Assembly: GCA_016714025.1 (NCBI GenBank) | Contig: JADJOB010000002.1 | Coordinates: 1,141,001-1,205,000 of the forward strand | From: Saprospiraceae bacterium | Lineage (GTDB): Bacteria > Bacteroidota > Bacteroidia > Chitinophagales > Saprospiraceae | DNA: 64,000 nt | Reading direction: 5' to 3' | Shown here: in pieces, positions 44,524 to 53,915 of the stretch | Numbering within the stretch: position 1 is the first letter of the stretch | Layout: every line of letters begins with the position of its first letter | Notes under the pieces: model-generated | What the model saw: only the letters and a program-made list of their open reading frames with translations | Told to the model about the DNA's origin: nothing | Databases searched by the model: none | Program-made: the position numbers and the translations under genes

Positions 44524-45477
44524 ATGAAAATTAGTGGATTTACCTTCATGCGGAATACAAGTACTTTGTATTACCCTTTTCTGGAGTCCATCCAATCGAT
44601 ATTGCCCATTCTTGATGAATTTGTAATCGCAATGGGAGATAACAATCCCGATGATCAAACAGAATCTTTGGTGCGAGGATTAAATTCTGATAAAATTAAG
44701 CTCATTAAAACGTGTTGGGATTTGGATACCTATAAAAGTGGAACCATCTATGCACAACAAACGGATCTGGCAAAGGAAGCTTGTACAGGTGATTGGTTGT
44801 TTTACTTACAATCAGATGAAGTGGTTCATGAAGACTATTTGGAAACCGTTGTAACAAATTGCAAGAACTATTTAATGGATACCTCGGTAGAAGGATTTTT
44901 ATTTGACTACAAACATTTTTGGGGGGATTACAATCATTACATTCAATCGCATGCTTGGTATCCGCAGGAAATTCGCATCATTCGCAATCGCAAGGATATT
45001 CATTCGTACGGGGATGCACAATCTTTTAAATCAATAGAAAATTTTGATTACGTAAACTATCGAACAAAAATAGGAACCCGAAAGTTGCAAGTTATAAAAA
45101 TACCCGCCTCCATTTATCATTATGGATGGGTAAGACCCCCTGAATCCATGCAAACCAAATCAAAAGTGATGGATGGTTTTTACCATGATAAACAAAAGGT
45201 ACAAGCCAGTTACAATGCCAAACCGGTGAATTTTGATTACGGTAATATGAGCAAACTCACATGTTTTAAGCAAAGCCATCCTTCAGTTATGCTTCCGTTT
45301 ATTGAAAAATTTAATTGGGCAGAGCAGTTAAACTATTCAAAGGATTACAAACCTAAACGCGCCCTGTTAAAACATGAAAAAATCAAATACAGAATTCTCA
45401 GTTGGATTGAACAAAAATTATTAGGCGGCAAGCAATTATTTGGCTATTCGAATTGGGTGATTTTGAAAAACCATTAA
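44524..45477 (+). CDS. Glycosyltransferase family 2 protein
   Basis: A 317-residue protein with GT2 features: an N-terminal SGFTFMRNTSTLYYPFLESI, FVIAMGDNNPDDQTESLV in place of the usual DDxSxD nucleotide site, and WLFYLQSDEVVHEDYLETV as the DxD-like metal site (SDE). The C-terminal half has WYPQEIRIIRNRKDIHSYGD and HYGWVRPPESM, as in cytosolic GT2 enzymes that modify surface glycans. The conserved Asp of the DxD appears as QSDE. Acceptor and donor are unknown. It stands 34 bp after the permease gene. Confidence 0.8.
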   Translation: MKISGFTFMRNTSTLYYPFLESIQSILPILDEFVIAMGDNNPDDQTESLVRGLNSDKIKLIKTCWDLDTYKSGTIYAQQTDLAKEACTGDWLFYLQSDEVVHEDYLETVVTNCKNYLMDTSVEGFLFDYKHFWGDYNHYIQSHAWYPQEIRIIRNRKDIHSYGDAQSFKSIENFDYVNYRTKIGTRKLQVIKIPASIYHYGWVRPPESMQTKSKVMDGFYHDKQKVQASYNAKPVNFDYGNMSKLTCFKQSHPSVMLPFIEKFNWAEQLNYSKDYKPKRALLKHEKIKYRILSWIEQKLLGGKQLFGYSNWVILKNH

Positions 45478-45531
45478 TTCAAATATCGGATTTCATATGT
45501 TTCAATTTTAAAAAACTGAACTTACTAATTC

Positions 45532-46611
45532 CTAGTATTTAATTTCAATTAATTCTGTTAAAGGCCTGGATTGACAAGTAAGTATGTACCCCTGTTCGAT
45601 TTCTTCTGGTTCAAGTGCCAGGCTAACATCCATATGTACTTTGCCTTGAATAATTTTGGCCATGCAGGTAGAACACGCACCACTGGAACAAGAGTATGGG
45701 GCATCTAATTTAGCATCTAAAATGCTGTCTAAAATTTTTTTATTACCGGGAACCTGGAGTTCGTGTGTTTTATTATTTAGGTGAACTATTAAGCGAACAG
45801 AACTTAAGTTTGAAATTTTTGAATCACTGGATGGATGCACGGGTACTGTAAAGTATTCTGCATGCACCGCTTTAGGATCAATATTGGAAAGCAATAGATT
45901 TTCTTTAGTACCATCTATAAAATCACCGGGGCCGCACAGATAGTATTGAGAGTTTAAATTGCGCGGAGGATACTTTTCGAAGAATTTCTGAATAGAATCT
46001 TTATTGATACGTCCTTTTAATCCTTCCCAAATTTTCTTTTTACTTGCTAAAAAAGGAAGTAAATTTCCTTTTAATCTGCTTAATGTAAATTCAACATAAA
46101 ACTGATCCTGATACTTCTTATTTAATTCAATCAGCTGTTTATGAAACATGATGTCTTCTTCGGTTCGATTTCCATAAAACAGATAAACATTAGATTTTGG
46201 CTCATTTTCCAACAAAGATTGGATCATTGAAAAAATAGGAGTGATGCCACTGCCAGCTGCAAAGAAGTAATAATTCTGCCTTTTTTCTGAATCTGGTTTA
46301 ATAAAAAAATGACCTTCAGGACCTGATAATTCCAGGGTATCACCGGGATTTAGTTTATCATAGATAAAATTTGAAACTATGCCATCATCAACTTTCTTAA
46401 TGCTGATACTGATTTCATTCTGACCGGGGGCAGAACTCATCGAATAGGATCTGCGATATTCTTTGTCTTTAATTGTTAATTTAAGAGTCAGATGCTGACC
46501 CGGATGAAATGTTTTAAATTCTTCAGGTAATTCAATTGCTTTAAAATGTAAGCTGACGGAATCTTTGGTTTCAAAGGATTTTTCTGAGACCGGAATTTTG
46601 TAAAAATGCAT
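45532..46611 (-). CDS. PaaE-like ferredoxin-NAD(P) reductase with C-terminal [2Fe-2S] domain
   Basis: A flavin oxidoreductase of about 359 residues that moves electrons between NAD(P)H, FAD and a 2Fe-2S cluster. Order: FAD-binding domain (about 1-100; RRSYSMSSAPGQNEISISIK), NAD-binding domain (about 105-235; YFFAAGSGITPIFSMIQSLL), and a plant-type ferredoxin domain (about 275-359) with CSSGACSTCMAKI and a distant CQSRP as cluster ligands. It is like PaaE of phenylacetyl-CoA epoxidase or HCP reductases; no paaABCD genes are nearby, so the partner is unknown. I chose the ATG at 46611 over a TTG at 46620. Confidence 0.9.
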   Translation of the reverse strand: MHFYKIPVSEKSFETKDSVSLHFKAIELPEEFKTFHPGQHLTLKLTIKDKEYRRSYSMSSAPGQNEISISIKKVDDGIVSNFIYDKLNPGDTLELSGPEGHFFIKPDSEKRQNYYFFAAGSGITPIFSMIQSLLENEPKSNVYLFYGNRTEEDIMFHKQLIELNKKYQDQFYVEFTLSRLKGNLLPFLASKKKIWEGLKGRINKDSIQKFFEKYPPRNLNSQYYLCGPGDFIDGTKENLLLSNIDPKAVHAEYFTVPVHPSSDSKISNLSSVRLIVHLNNKTHELQVPGNKKILDSILDAKLDAPYSCSSGACSTCMAKIIQGKVHMDVSLALEPEEIEQGYILTCQSRPLTELIEIKY

Positions 46612-46677
46612 GACCCTCAATCGATTTAATACAAAACCGATAAATCAATGATTTGTTTAGGCTGCAACAAAAATGGT

Positions 46678-47076
46678 TTATTTTTTCAATAAATCTCTGA
46701 TTTCAGTCAACAGATCGTCTGTTGTGGGTTTAGGCAAGCCTACAGGTTCTACAAATTTGATTCTGTTTACAAACTTAATAATCAAAAACATTACAAATGC
46801 TATAATAATGAAATTGATGAAAGCTGAAATCATACGTCCATAAAGAATGGCAGACTCTGAAGTGGACACTTTACCATCCGGACCTAAAACTTCTGGTGAT
46901 AAGACCCATTTGGCTTGAGCTAAATCACCCATTTGAAAAATTTGGCCAACTAAAGGCATGACAATTCCATCAACAAAAGCTGAGGTAATTCCTCCAAATG
47001 CTGTTGCCATTACTAAACCTATAGCAATGTCAATCAAGTTTCCCTGCAGTGCAAATTTTTTAAATTCTTTAAGCAT
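46678..47076 (-). CDS. mscL: Large-conductance mechanosensitive channel
   Basis: MscL opens under membrane tension during osmotic downshock. The 132-residue protein starts with the classic FKKFALQGNLIDIAIGLVMA, has TM1 (about 16-40) lined by small residues, a periplasmic loop (about 55-78), TM2 (about 80-105, FINFIIIAFVMFLIIKFVNR) and a charged C-terminal helix (LLTEIRDLLKK). Length and motifs are normal. It is on the same strand as the flanking reductase and aconitase genes with separate spacing. Confidence 0.95.
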   Translation of the reverse strand: MLKEFKKFALQGNLIDIAIGLVMATAFGGITSAFVDGIVMPLVGQIFQMGDLAQAKWVLSPEVLGPDGKVSTSESAILYGRMISAFINFIIIAFVMFLIIKFVNRIKFVEPVGLPKPTTDDLLTEIRDLLKK

Positions 47077-47134
47077 GATCTAGGTTTTAAATTAAAGAGC
47101 TACTCTTCAAAAATACAATGAAAAAACAATTTGA

Positions 47135-49414
47135 CTATGAATTCACCAATTCCTGGCGAATTTTATTTAATGCAGAGCCTTCTTTTACCCATTGAATTTG
47201 TTGGAGGTTATAGGTATGCGCAAGATCAAAAGAATCTTCTGAACCATCAGCATGTTTCAATACCATTTGGAAGTTTTTACCTGGCGCCATTGAATCCAAT
47301 CCAATTAAATCGATTAGATCATCCTGTCTTATTTTATCATAATCTGCAGGATCGATAAATGTTAAAGCCAGCATGCCTTGTTTTTTCAAATTGGTTTCGT
47401 GAATCCGGGCAAAGGATTTAACGATGACCGCTTTAACACCTAAATAGCGAGGCTCCATCGCTGCATGTTCACGCGATGAACCTTCACCATAATTTTCTTC
47501 CCCAAACACGACCGTTGATATGCCAGTTTTTTTATACAATCGCGCCGAATCAGGAACGGCCGAATATTCATTACTAACAAAATTTAATACCTTGTTACTT
47601 TCTCCATTAAAGGCATTGATCGCACCGATAAAACAATTGTTAGAAATATTTTCTAAGTGACCGCGGAATTCTAACCAGGGGCCGGCCATAGAAATATGAT
47701 CGGTAGTACATTTTCCTTTTGCTTTAATCAGAATGCGCATATCCAACAATTCTGATGATTGAATCGGTTGGAAGGGTTGTAGTAGTTGAATTCGTTGACT
47801 TTCAGGATTGACCAGCACTTCAATAAATTCTGAATTGGCTGCGGGAGCTTCAAATCCTGCATCAACCACTTCAAATCCAAATACTGGAAGTTCTACGCCA
47901 AATGGTGGATCGAGTTTAACCAAATCGCCATCTTCATTTTTTAACGAATCCGTCAATGGGTTAAAGCTTAAGCTGCCGGCGATCGCGAGTGCTGTAACAA
48001 TTTCAGGGGAAGCAACAAAAGCATGGGTACTGGAATTGCCATCATTACGTTTTGAAAAATTGCGATTAAATGAGGTTATAATCGAATTTTTTCGGTTGGG
48101 ATCATCCATGTGTCGTTTCCACTGACCGATACACGGGCCGCACGCATTAGCCAGAATCACCCCACCCATTTTTTCAAAAGATTCAAGGATGGAATCCCGC
48201 TCCACAGTATATCGGATTTGTTCAGAACCAGGGGTCACTGTAAATTCTGATTTAACTTTTAAATTTTTTGAAACAGCTTGTTGCGCAAGGGATGCTGCAC
48301 GGGATAAATCTTCATAAGATGAATTGGTGCAAGATCCAATCAATCCAACTTCCAGTTTATCTGGATAGTTGTTTTCTTTTACCGCTTTTGCAAATTGTGA
48401 AATGGGCCAGGCTAAATCAGGTGTATAAGGACCATTGATATGCGGTTCCAAACTATCTAAATCAATTTCTATGACTTGATCAAAATAAGTAGCCGGATTT
48501 TGATAACATTCCGGATCTCCGGTGAGATCAGCTTGAATTCGGTCACAAAGATCTGCCACTTCTGCGCGATGTGTAGCTCTTAAATAGCGGCCCATCGAAT
48601 CATCATAACCAAATGTTGAAGTCGTTGCGCCAATTTCAGCGCCCATATTGCAAATAGTTCCTTTACCTGTGCAGGAAAGCGAACGAGCACCGTCTCCAAA
48701 ATATTCTACGATGGCACCGGTACCACCTTTTACCGTTAAAATTCCGGCAACCTTAAGAATAATGTCTTTGGAAGAAGTCCAACCCGATAATTTACCTTTT
48801 AAATGAACGCCAATAATTTTAGGCATTTTTAATTCCCAGGCCATTCCGGTCATTACATCCACTGCATCCGCACCGCCAACTCCGATGGCAACCATGCCAA
48901 GTCCACCGGCATTGGGTGTATGGGAATCCGTGCCAATCATCATTCCACCAGGAAAAGCATAATTTTCTAATACAATTTGGTGGATAATCCCAGATCCAGG
49001 TTTCCAAAATCCTATTCCATATTTATTGGAGATCGATTTTAGAAAATCATAGACCTCTTTATTTTCACTATTTGCAGTACTTAAATCTTTGCTAGCCCCA
49101 TTTTCTGCAAGAATTAAGTGATCGCAATGGACCGTTGAGGGCACCGCTGTTTTGCTTTTGCCGCAGGTCATAAATTGCAATAAAGCCATTTGAGCCGTTG
49201 CATCTTGCATGGCCACACGATCCGGGGCAAAAAAGACATAATCCTTTCCACGCTGGTATTCCTTTAATGGAGAATCTTCGTGCAAATGGCTGTAAAGGAT
49301 CTTTTCTGTCAATGTTAAAGGTCGACCCAGGCTTTGTCTTATCAAATCAATGCGTTCACTCAGACGGGCGTAATGGCTTCTGAGCATATCTATATCAAAT
49401 GGGGAAGTATTCAT
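47135..49414 (-). CDS. Aconitate hydratase (mitochondrial type)
   Basis: A TCA-cycle enzyme that isomerises citrate to isocitrate through cis-aconitate with a [4Fe-4S] cluster. The 759-residue protein has [19 protein letters not shown], the cluster cysteines in [17 protein letters not shown] (about residue 360) and [13 protein letters not shown] (about 423-426), and the C-terminal swivel domain with [20 protein letters not shown] and [14 protein letters not shown]. It is the mitochondrial-type form common in Bacteroidota rather than AcnB. With sdhCAB at 14.7-18.2 kb it gives two TCA steps in this window. Confidence 0.95.
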   Translation of the reverse strand: MNTSPFDIDMLRSHYARLSERIDLIRQSLGRPLTLTEKILYSHLHEDSPLKEYQRGKDYVFFAPDRVAMQDATAQMALLQFMTCGKSKTAVPSTVHCDHLILAENGASKDLSTANSENKEVYDFLKSISNKYGIGFWKPGSGIIHQIVLENYAFPGGMMIGTDSHTPNAGGLGMVAIGVGGADAVDVMTGMAWELKMPKIIGVHLKGKLSGWTSSKDIILKVAGILTVKGGTGAIVEYFGDGARSLSCTGKGTICNMGAEIGATTSTFGYDDSMGRYLRATHRAEVADLCDRIQADLTGDPECYQNPATYFDQVIEIDLDSLEPHINGPYTPDLAWPISQFAKAVKENNYPDKLEVGLIGSCTNSSYEDLSRAASLAQQAVSKNLKVKSEFTVTPGSEQIRYTVERDSILESFEKMGGVILANACGPCIGQWKRHMDDPNRKNSIITSFNRNFSKRNDGNSSTHAFVASPEIVTALAIAGSLSFNPLTDSLKNEDGDLVKLDPPFGVELPVFGFEVVDAGFEAPAANSEFIEVLVNPESQRIQLLQPFQPIQSSELLDMRILIKAKGKCTTDHISMAGPWLEFRGHLENISNNCFIGAINAFNGESNKVLNFVSNEYSAVPDSARLYKKTGISTVVFGEENYGEGSSREHAAMEPRYLGVKAVIVKSFARIHETNLKKQGMLALTFIDPADYDKIRQDDLIDLIGLDSMAPGKNFQMVLKHADGSEDSFDLAHTYNLQQIQWVKEGSALNKIRQELVNS

Positions 49415-49575
49415 AAAATGGCTATTGGTTTAATTGATTTTGAATTCCATCAGGATCGATTATCCTAAAACAAACAATCAATTGATCGTTAGTTTGGAAA
49501 TAGGGCGGCAAAATTAAGCTTCGGGGCTCATTTTACAAAATAGGAATAGGGTCTTCTGGCGTTGTATCTTTGATT

Positions 49576-50091
49576 ATGCTTAAAAACGTTTTGATTTTAA
49601 CAGCCTTGGTTTTGGTGTTTTCTTGCTCAAAACAAGAAGAAGGACAATTTCAATTGGAATATCGAATGAGCCTCGAACTGCCACCGGATGCAAATCCGCT
49701 TTTTACCCACGTATTTGAAAAGCCGATTGCTTCCGACTGGAACAATTTTTTAGCAGCCCACAATCTCAGTCAAACAGATATTGTAAAAATCAGGCCCAGG
49801 TCAGTGATTCTATCACCCGTTTTTAACAATGCAATCAGTTATGGTATTATTTCAGAAGCTCATGCTTCAATTTATGATTTAAATGATCCGGGTGGCTTAT
49901 TACCCATAGGGGATCTTTACGATAACATCCGTTCAGATGAGGAGCTGGTTTTATTACCTGGCCTTGCGGATGTAAAAGATTTGATAAAAAATGAGGAGTT
50001 TGTATTAAAATTGGAATTCAATCTGCGTCAATTTCCAGGATCTGTATCGGAACATTTTCTTACCGTCCAGTTTGATGTTTTCATAAATTAA
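49576..50091 (+). CDS. Hypothetical lipoprotein
   Basis: A 171-residue protein with a lipoprotein signal peptide (MLKNVLILTALVLVFSCSKQ, lipidated Cys at about residue 17). The mature part is acidic and beta-rich (FQLEYRMSLELPPDANPLF; EFVLKLEFNLRQFPGS). No known family is recognised. I start at the ATG at 49576; a TTG at 49570 adds two residues. It is divergent from aconitase and convergent with the M16 protease gene, with an inverted-repeat array in the 84-bp gap to the latter. Confidence 0.7.
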   Translation: MLKNVLILTALVLVFSCSKQEEGQFQLEYRMSLELPPDANPLFTHVFEKPIASDWNNFLAAHNLSQTDIVKIRPRSVILSPVFNNAISYGIISEAHASIYDLNDPGGLLPIGDLYDNIRSDEELVLLPGLADVKDLIKNEEFVLKLEFNLRQFPGSVSEHFLTVQFDVFIN

Positions 50092-50093
50092 AA

Positions 50094-50168
50094 ATTACGA
50101 ATTACGAATTACGAATTACGAATGGCAACATAAACCAATTCGTAATCCGTAATTCTCAATTCGTAATT
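50094..50168. repeat. 7-bp tandem repeat ATTACGA (four copies) with inverted copies
   Basis: Four ATTACGA units (50094-50121) are followed after about 15 bp by reverse-complement words (AATTCGTAAT near 50138, and AATTCGTAATT ending at 50168). The whole can fold into a long hairpin between two convergent genes, so it may act as a bidirectional terminator. Confidence 0.85.
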
Positions 50169-50175
50169 ATCTTCT

Positions 50176-52974
50176 CTAGGGTTTTTTCATTTTATTCGCA
50201 AAATCACCGCCTTTAAATACACTCATTTTAGCAGGATCTACAAATTTATTCATTGCCATTCTTATTTGCTCTGGAGTCAGGTTGTTGATTTTGGATTCAA
50301 AATCTTCTGTAAATTTCATGGTTCTGCCAATATTTAACATTGAATTTAGAGTACCTGAAAGTTGAGCATCCTGGGATCTACCTACTTTTCGGGATTGCAG
50401 GTAACCGGATTTAGCATCTTTTAATTCTTGTTCGGTAAATCCTTCTTTAAGCATTTTTTCCAACTCTTCTTTATAAGCAGCTTCCAGACGATCGCGATTT
50501 TCAGGAGCATAAATTGCGTAAATCATAAATCCTCCGCTTTTATCCTGAGAGTCAGCAAATAACTGGGAGCCAACACCATAACTAATTCCTTCTTTTTGGC
50601 GGATTCTGGTTGCCAGTCGGCTGTTTAAAAATCCACCGCCAAAAATATAGTTTCCAAGTACCAATGCAGGATAATCCGGATCGTCATCACGAAGATTCAG
50701 ATTCATTCCAGCCAAAAACATGGCATTTGCCTTATCAGGTGTTTCGATGTTTTCATTGGTTGGTTTAACGTCTGCATAAACATCTTCAAGACGTTTGTAT
50801 GTACTTGCACTTTTCCAATTGGCTAATTGTTTTGAAATGGTTGATTTTACTTCGGCTTCTTCAAAATCACCAACAATGGCAATGGTCGCATTATTAGCGC
50901 CATAAAAATCTTTATAGAATTGTTTGCAATCCTCCAATTTTACGTCCTTAATTGCTTGAATTTCTTCTTCAATTGTTTTTGTATAGCGAACATCATCTTT
51001 TGGATAGGGATTTAAATGTCGTTGAATGGCATTGCCAACCAAAGCCTGAGGATCTGATTTTTGTTCTTCTGTTCCAGCCAATTCTTCATTGCGCAATTCT
51101 TCAAATTCTTTTTCATTGAATGCGGGTTGTTTTAATACTTCAGTTACTAAATTCATAACTGCAGGTAGATTTTCTTTGGTTGTTTGAATGTTGACACTTA
51201 AAGTACCCCCTGAACCATAAAATCCCACACGCGCTTTCAATTTATCAAATTCATCCTTGATTTCTTGTCTGGATTTTGTTGTAGTGCCTTTATCCAACAT
51301 ACTGGCTGTAAATGAACTGATGGTTGATTTTCCTTTTAAATTCATTTCATTGCCAAATCGAAGGGTAATGTTGGCATTAACTACATTTCCCTTTGTTGCT
51401 TTAGGAAGCAAGGCATATTTAATTGAATTGGCTTCTTGTCCCCGATGGGTGCGGCTTTCAATATTAGCAGGAGATGGATCGAATTCTTCTCCTTGTGCAA
51501 CCAAAGGATCTCCTTTGTAATCTTTTACCAGGGCTTTAATATCAGGAGCTCCAGGAATTTCAGCACGATCTGGTTTTGCTTCCGGATAAAACATCCCAAT
51601 GGTCCGATTGTCTGGTTTGAAATAGGTGGATGCAACGCGTTGTACATCTTCAGGTGTAATTTTCCGGATGTTGTCTCTATAAATAAAGGCCAACCTCCAA
51701 TCACCCATTCCGATGTATTCACTGATAGACCTACCAACAAATTCGGTGTTTCTAAAAGATAATTCAAAATCTTTAATCTGTTTGTTTTTTGCACGATCCA
51801 CTTCTTCTTTGGTAGGCGGATTTGTACGAATGTCGTCGAGTGTTTTAAGGAGAATGGTACGAGCTTCTTCCAGTGAATTTTCTTTACGCACCTGAACACC
51901 AAAATAAACAAAGCCGGGTTCCTTTAATGTAGCGCACCAACCAAATTGACTAGACGCTTTTTTAGTTTCTACCAATGCTTTGTATAATCTTCCGGAGGGT
52001 TCGTTGGTCATGATGTCAGCAAGGATGTCTGCAGCGGCTGCATCTTTGTGCGAACCGGGTGGTATGTGATATAAACAAGAAACGACTTGCACGTCACCAA
52101 CACGCTTCAATACGACATTGCGTTCTCCATCTTGTGTAGGCTCATCGGTATAAGTGGGTATTAATTCACGACTTGGTTTTTTAAGCGGTGAAAAATATTT
52201 GTGAATCAACCACAAAGTTTTCTTTTCATCAATTTTACCAGCCACCATTAAAACGGCATTGTCTGGTTGGTAATATTTTTTATAAAATCCCTGTAAACGT
52301 TCGATAGGTACTTTTTCAATATCAGCACGGGCTCCGATGGTTGATTTTCCGTAATTATGCCATAAGTAGGCTGTGGATAATACACGTTCCATTAAAATAC
52401 TTCCAGGATCGTTTTCACCACTTTCAAATTCATTGCGCACTACAGACATTTCTGTATCCAGATGTTTTTTCGCAATAAATGAATTAACCATACGGTCAGC
52501 TTCGAGATCCAATGCCCAATTCAGATTTTCATCCGTAGCTGCAAAGGTTTCAAAATAATTTGTGCGATCATACCAGGTAGTTCCGTTAGGTCTTGCTCCA
52601 TGTTTTGACAATTCGTTTGGAATGTCCGGATGTCTGGGAGTTCCTTTAAAAACCATGTGCTCTAAGAGATGGGCCATACCCGTTTCTCCATAACCCTCAT
52701 GCCTGGAACCTACTTTATAGGTAATGTTTACGGTCACTGTTTGTTTGGATTGGTCAGGATACAATAGTACCTGCAAGCCATTGGGTAAAAAGTATTCGGT
52801 AATTCCTTCAACGCTTGCACCTTTCGTAAAACCGGGGGGCATGCTTGAATAATCCATTGCAGTTGTTTTTGCTTTAGCAGGACCTGCTTTTCCTGCTTTG
52901 GATGGTTTGCCTGCTTGGCCGAAAACCAGACCAATATTTAAGGCTAAAATTAAGATTAATAAATAATTACGCAT
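50176..52974 (-). CDS. M16 family zinc metalloprotease (fused two-repeat form)
   Basis: A pitrilysin-type peptidase of 932 residues with a signal peptide (about 1-19), so periplasmic or outer-membrane associated. The N-terminal half holds the inverted zinc motif HLLEH (His102, Glu105, His106 in GMAHLLEHMVFKGT) and the downstream ligand Glu in MSVVRNEFESGENDPGS. The C-terminal half (from about 500) is a second, inactive M16 repeat with YTKTIEEEIQAIKDVKLEDC and GGGFLNSRLATRIRQKEGIS. Substrates would be peptides or small proteins. It is convergent with the lipoprotein gene. Confidence 0.93.
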   Translation of the reverse strand: MRNYLLILILALNIGLVFGQAGKPSKAGKAGPAKAKTTAMDYSSMPPGFTKGASVEGITEYFLPNGLQVLLYPDQSKQTVTVNITYKVGSRHEGYGETGMAHLLEHMVFKGTPRHPDIPNELSKHGARPNGTTWYDRTNYFETFAATDENLNWALDLEADRMVNSFIAKKHLDTEMSVVRNEFESGENDPGSILMERVLSTAYLWHNYGKSTIGARADIEKVPIERLQGFYKKYYQPDNAVLMVAGKIDEKKTLWLIHKYFSPLKKPSRELIPTYTDEPTQDGERNVVLKRVGDVQVVSCLYHIPPGSHKDAAAADILADIMTNEPSGRLYKALVETKKASSQFGWCATLKEPGFVYFGVQVRKENSLEEARTILLKTLDDIRTNPPTKEEVDRAKNKQIKDFELSFRNTEFVGRSISEYIGMGDWRLAFIYRDNIRKITPEDVQRVASTYFKPDNRTIGMFYPEAKPDRAEIPGAPDIKALVKDYKGDPLVAQGEEFDPSPANIESRTHRGQEANSIKYALLPKATKGNVVNANITLRFGNEMNLKGKSTISSFTASMLDKGTTTKSRQEIKDEFDKLKARVGFYGSGGTLSVNIQTTKENLPAVMNLVTEVLKQPAFNEKEFEELRNEELAGTEEQKSDPQALVGNAIQRHLNPYPKDDVRYTKTIEEEIQAIKDVKLEDCKQFYKDFYGANNATIAIVGDFEEAEVKSTISKQLANWKSASTYKRLEDVYADVKPTNENIETPDKANAMFLAGMNLNLRDDDPDYPALVLGNYIFGGGFLNSRLATRIRQKEGISYGVGSQLFADSQDKSGGFMIYAIYAPENRDRLEAAYKEELEKMLKEGFTEQELKDAKSGYLQSRKVGRSQDAQLSGTLNSMLNIGRTMKFTEDFESKINNLTPEQIRMAMNKFVDPAKMSVFKGGDFANKMKKP

Positions 52975-53041
52975 ATGATTTTTATTTAATATAAATTATT
53001 TAACTACATTGTCTCCTGCAAAATTACGTCACATCTACGAA

Positions 53042-53803
53042 TTATTTCGTAGATGATGTCTTTTTTTCTGAAATGCCCAATCCAAATAGTGCAAAATCGT
53101 ATTTCACCGGATCCATTGGATCCAATGTTCTGCATGTGGCACTTAATTCTAAAACAGCCTTCCAATCCGATTGTTTGCGTGTTAACATACCCAACTTTCG
53201 GGCATTTTTCTCGACATGAACGTCTAAAGGCATTAATAATTGTGAAGGCTTTATGGTTTTCCAAATTCCAAAATCAATTCCTTGGGGATCCGATCGCACC
53301 ATCCAACGTAAAAACATGAGTAACCGTTTGCATTTTGAATTGGATTCCGGAGATGCGATGTGCTTTAAACATCGTTTGGCCGGATTGCAATATTTTATAA
53401 AATTTGCTCGGAATCGAATGAGCGCTGGACCGACATGCTCTTCAGTTTGCCGGGCATCGTTTGTAAACGCTGATTCTAAACTGGTATGTTCCTTATAATA
53501 ATTTTGAAAAAATTCTAAAAAGTATAACGCATCCTCTCCATTAAACGTGCGATGTACAAATTTTAAAAAGGGCTTTCGTTCTGATTCAGTATGATGGAGA
53601 ATAAATTCATATGGCTTTTGGTCCATCCAATCCATTAGTTTAGTTCCGCTCTGGATGATGGTTTTGCGATTTCCCCAAGCCAATAATGCAATCCATAATC
53701 CACTGATTTCAATATCTTGCTTTAATTCAAATCGTTTGGGAATGGAAATGGGATCCAGTTCAATAAAATCGCTTTGATTAAATTGACTAACCAATCCATC
53801 CAA
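53042..53803 (-). CDS. TIGR02757 family protein
   Basis: A 253-residue or slightly longer protein of the TIGR02757 family, found across Bacteroidota and related groups. Seen: FIELDPISIPKRFELKQDIE, LWIALLAWGNRKTIIQSG, CKRLLMFLRWMVRSD, QLLMPLDVHVEKNARKLGM and AVLELSATCRTLDPMDPVKY. The function is not established; the helical pattern resembles HhH DNA-glycosylase-like folds. The annotated start is a TTG. Family N-termini extend further, and the frame is open upstream to about 53862 with a matching segment (KNTIDLKNYLD-like: TNTIDLKNYLDGL), so the true start may be a rare codon such as CTG at 53836. Confidence 0.82.
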   Translation of the reverse strand: MDGLVSQFNQSDFIELDPISIPKRFELKQDIEISGLWIALLAWGNRKTIIQSGTKLMDWMDQKPYEFILHHTESERKPFLKFVHRTFNGEDALYFLEFFQNYYKEHTSLESAFTNDARQTEEHVGPALIRFRANFIKYCNPAKRCLKHIASPESNSKCKRLLMFLRWMVRSDPQGIDFGIWKTIKPSQLLMPLDVHVEKNARKLGMLTRKQSDWKAVLELSATCRTLDPMDPVKYDFALFGLGISEKKTSSTK

Positions 53804-53915
53804 ATAATTTTTTAAGTCGATTGTGTTTGTTTTCAGTACCCTATAGATTAAATCTAAAATAAATTAGAAGGCTCTGAATTCCCAATTAATTTCCTTTAGT
53901 TTTTGGAACATGCAA

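Noticed and set aside
53053..53498. Plus-strand ORFs opposite the TIGR02757 gene
   Set aside because: They are antisense shadows of a recognised family gene, with no plausible protein features of their own.
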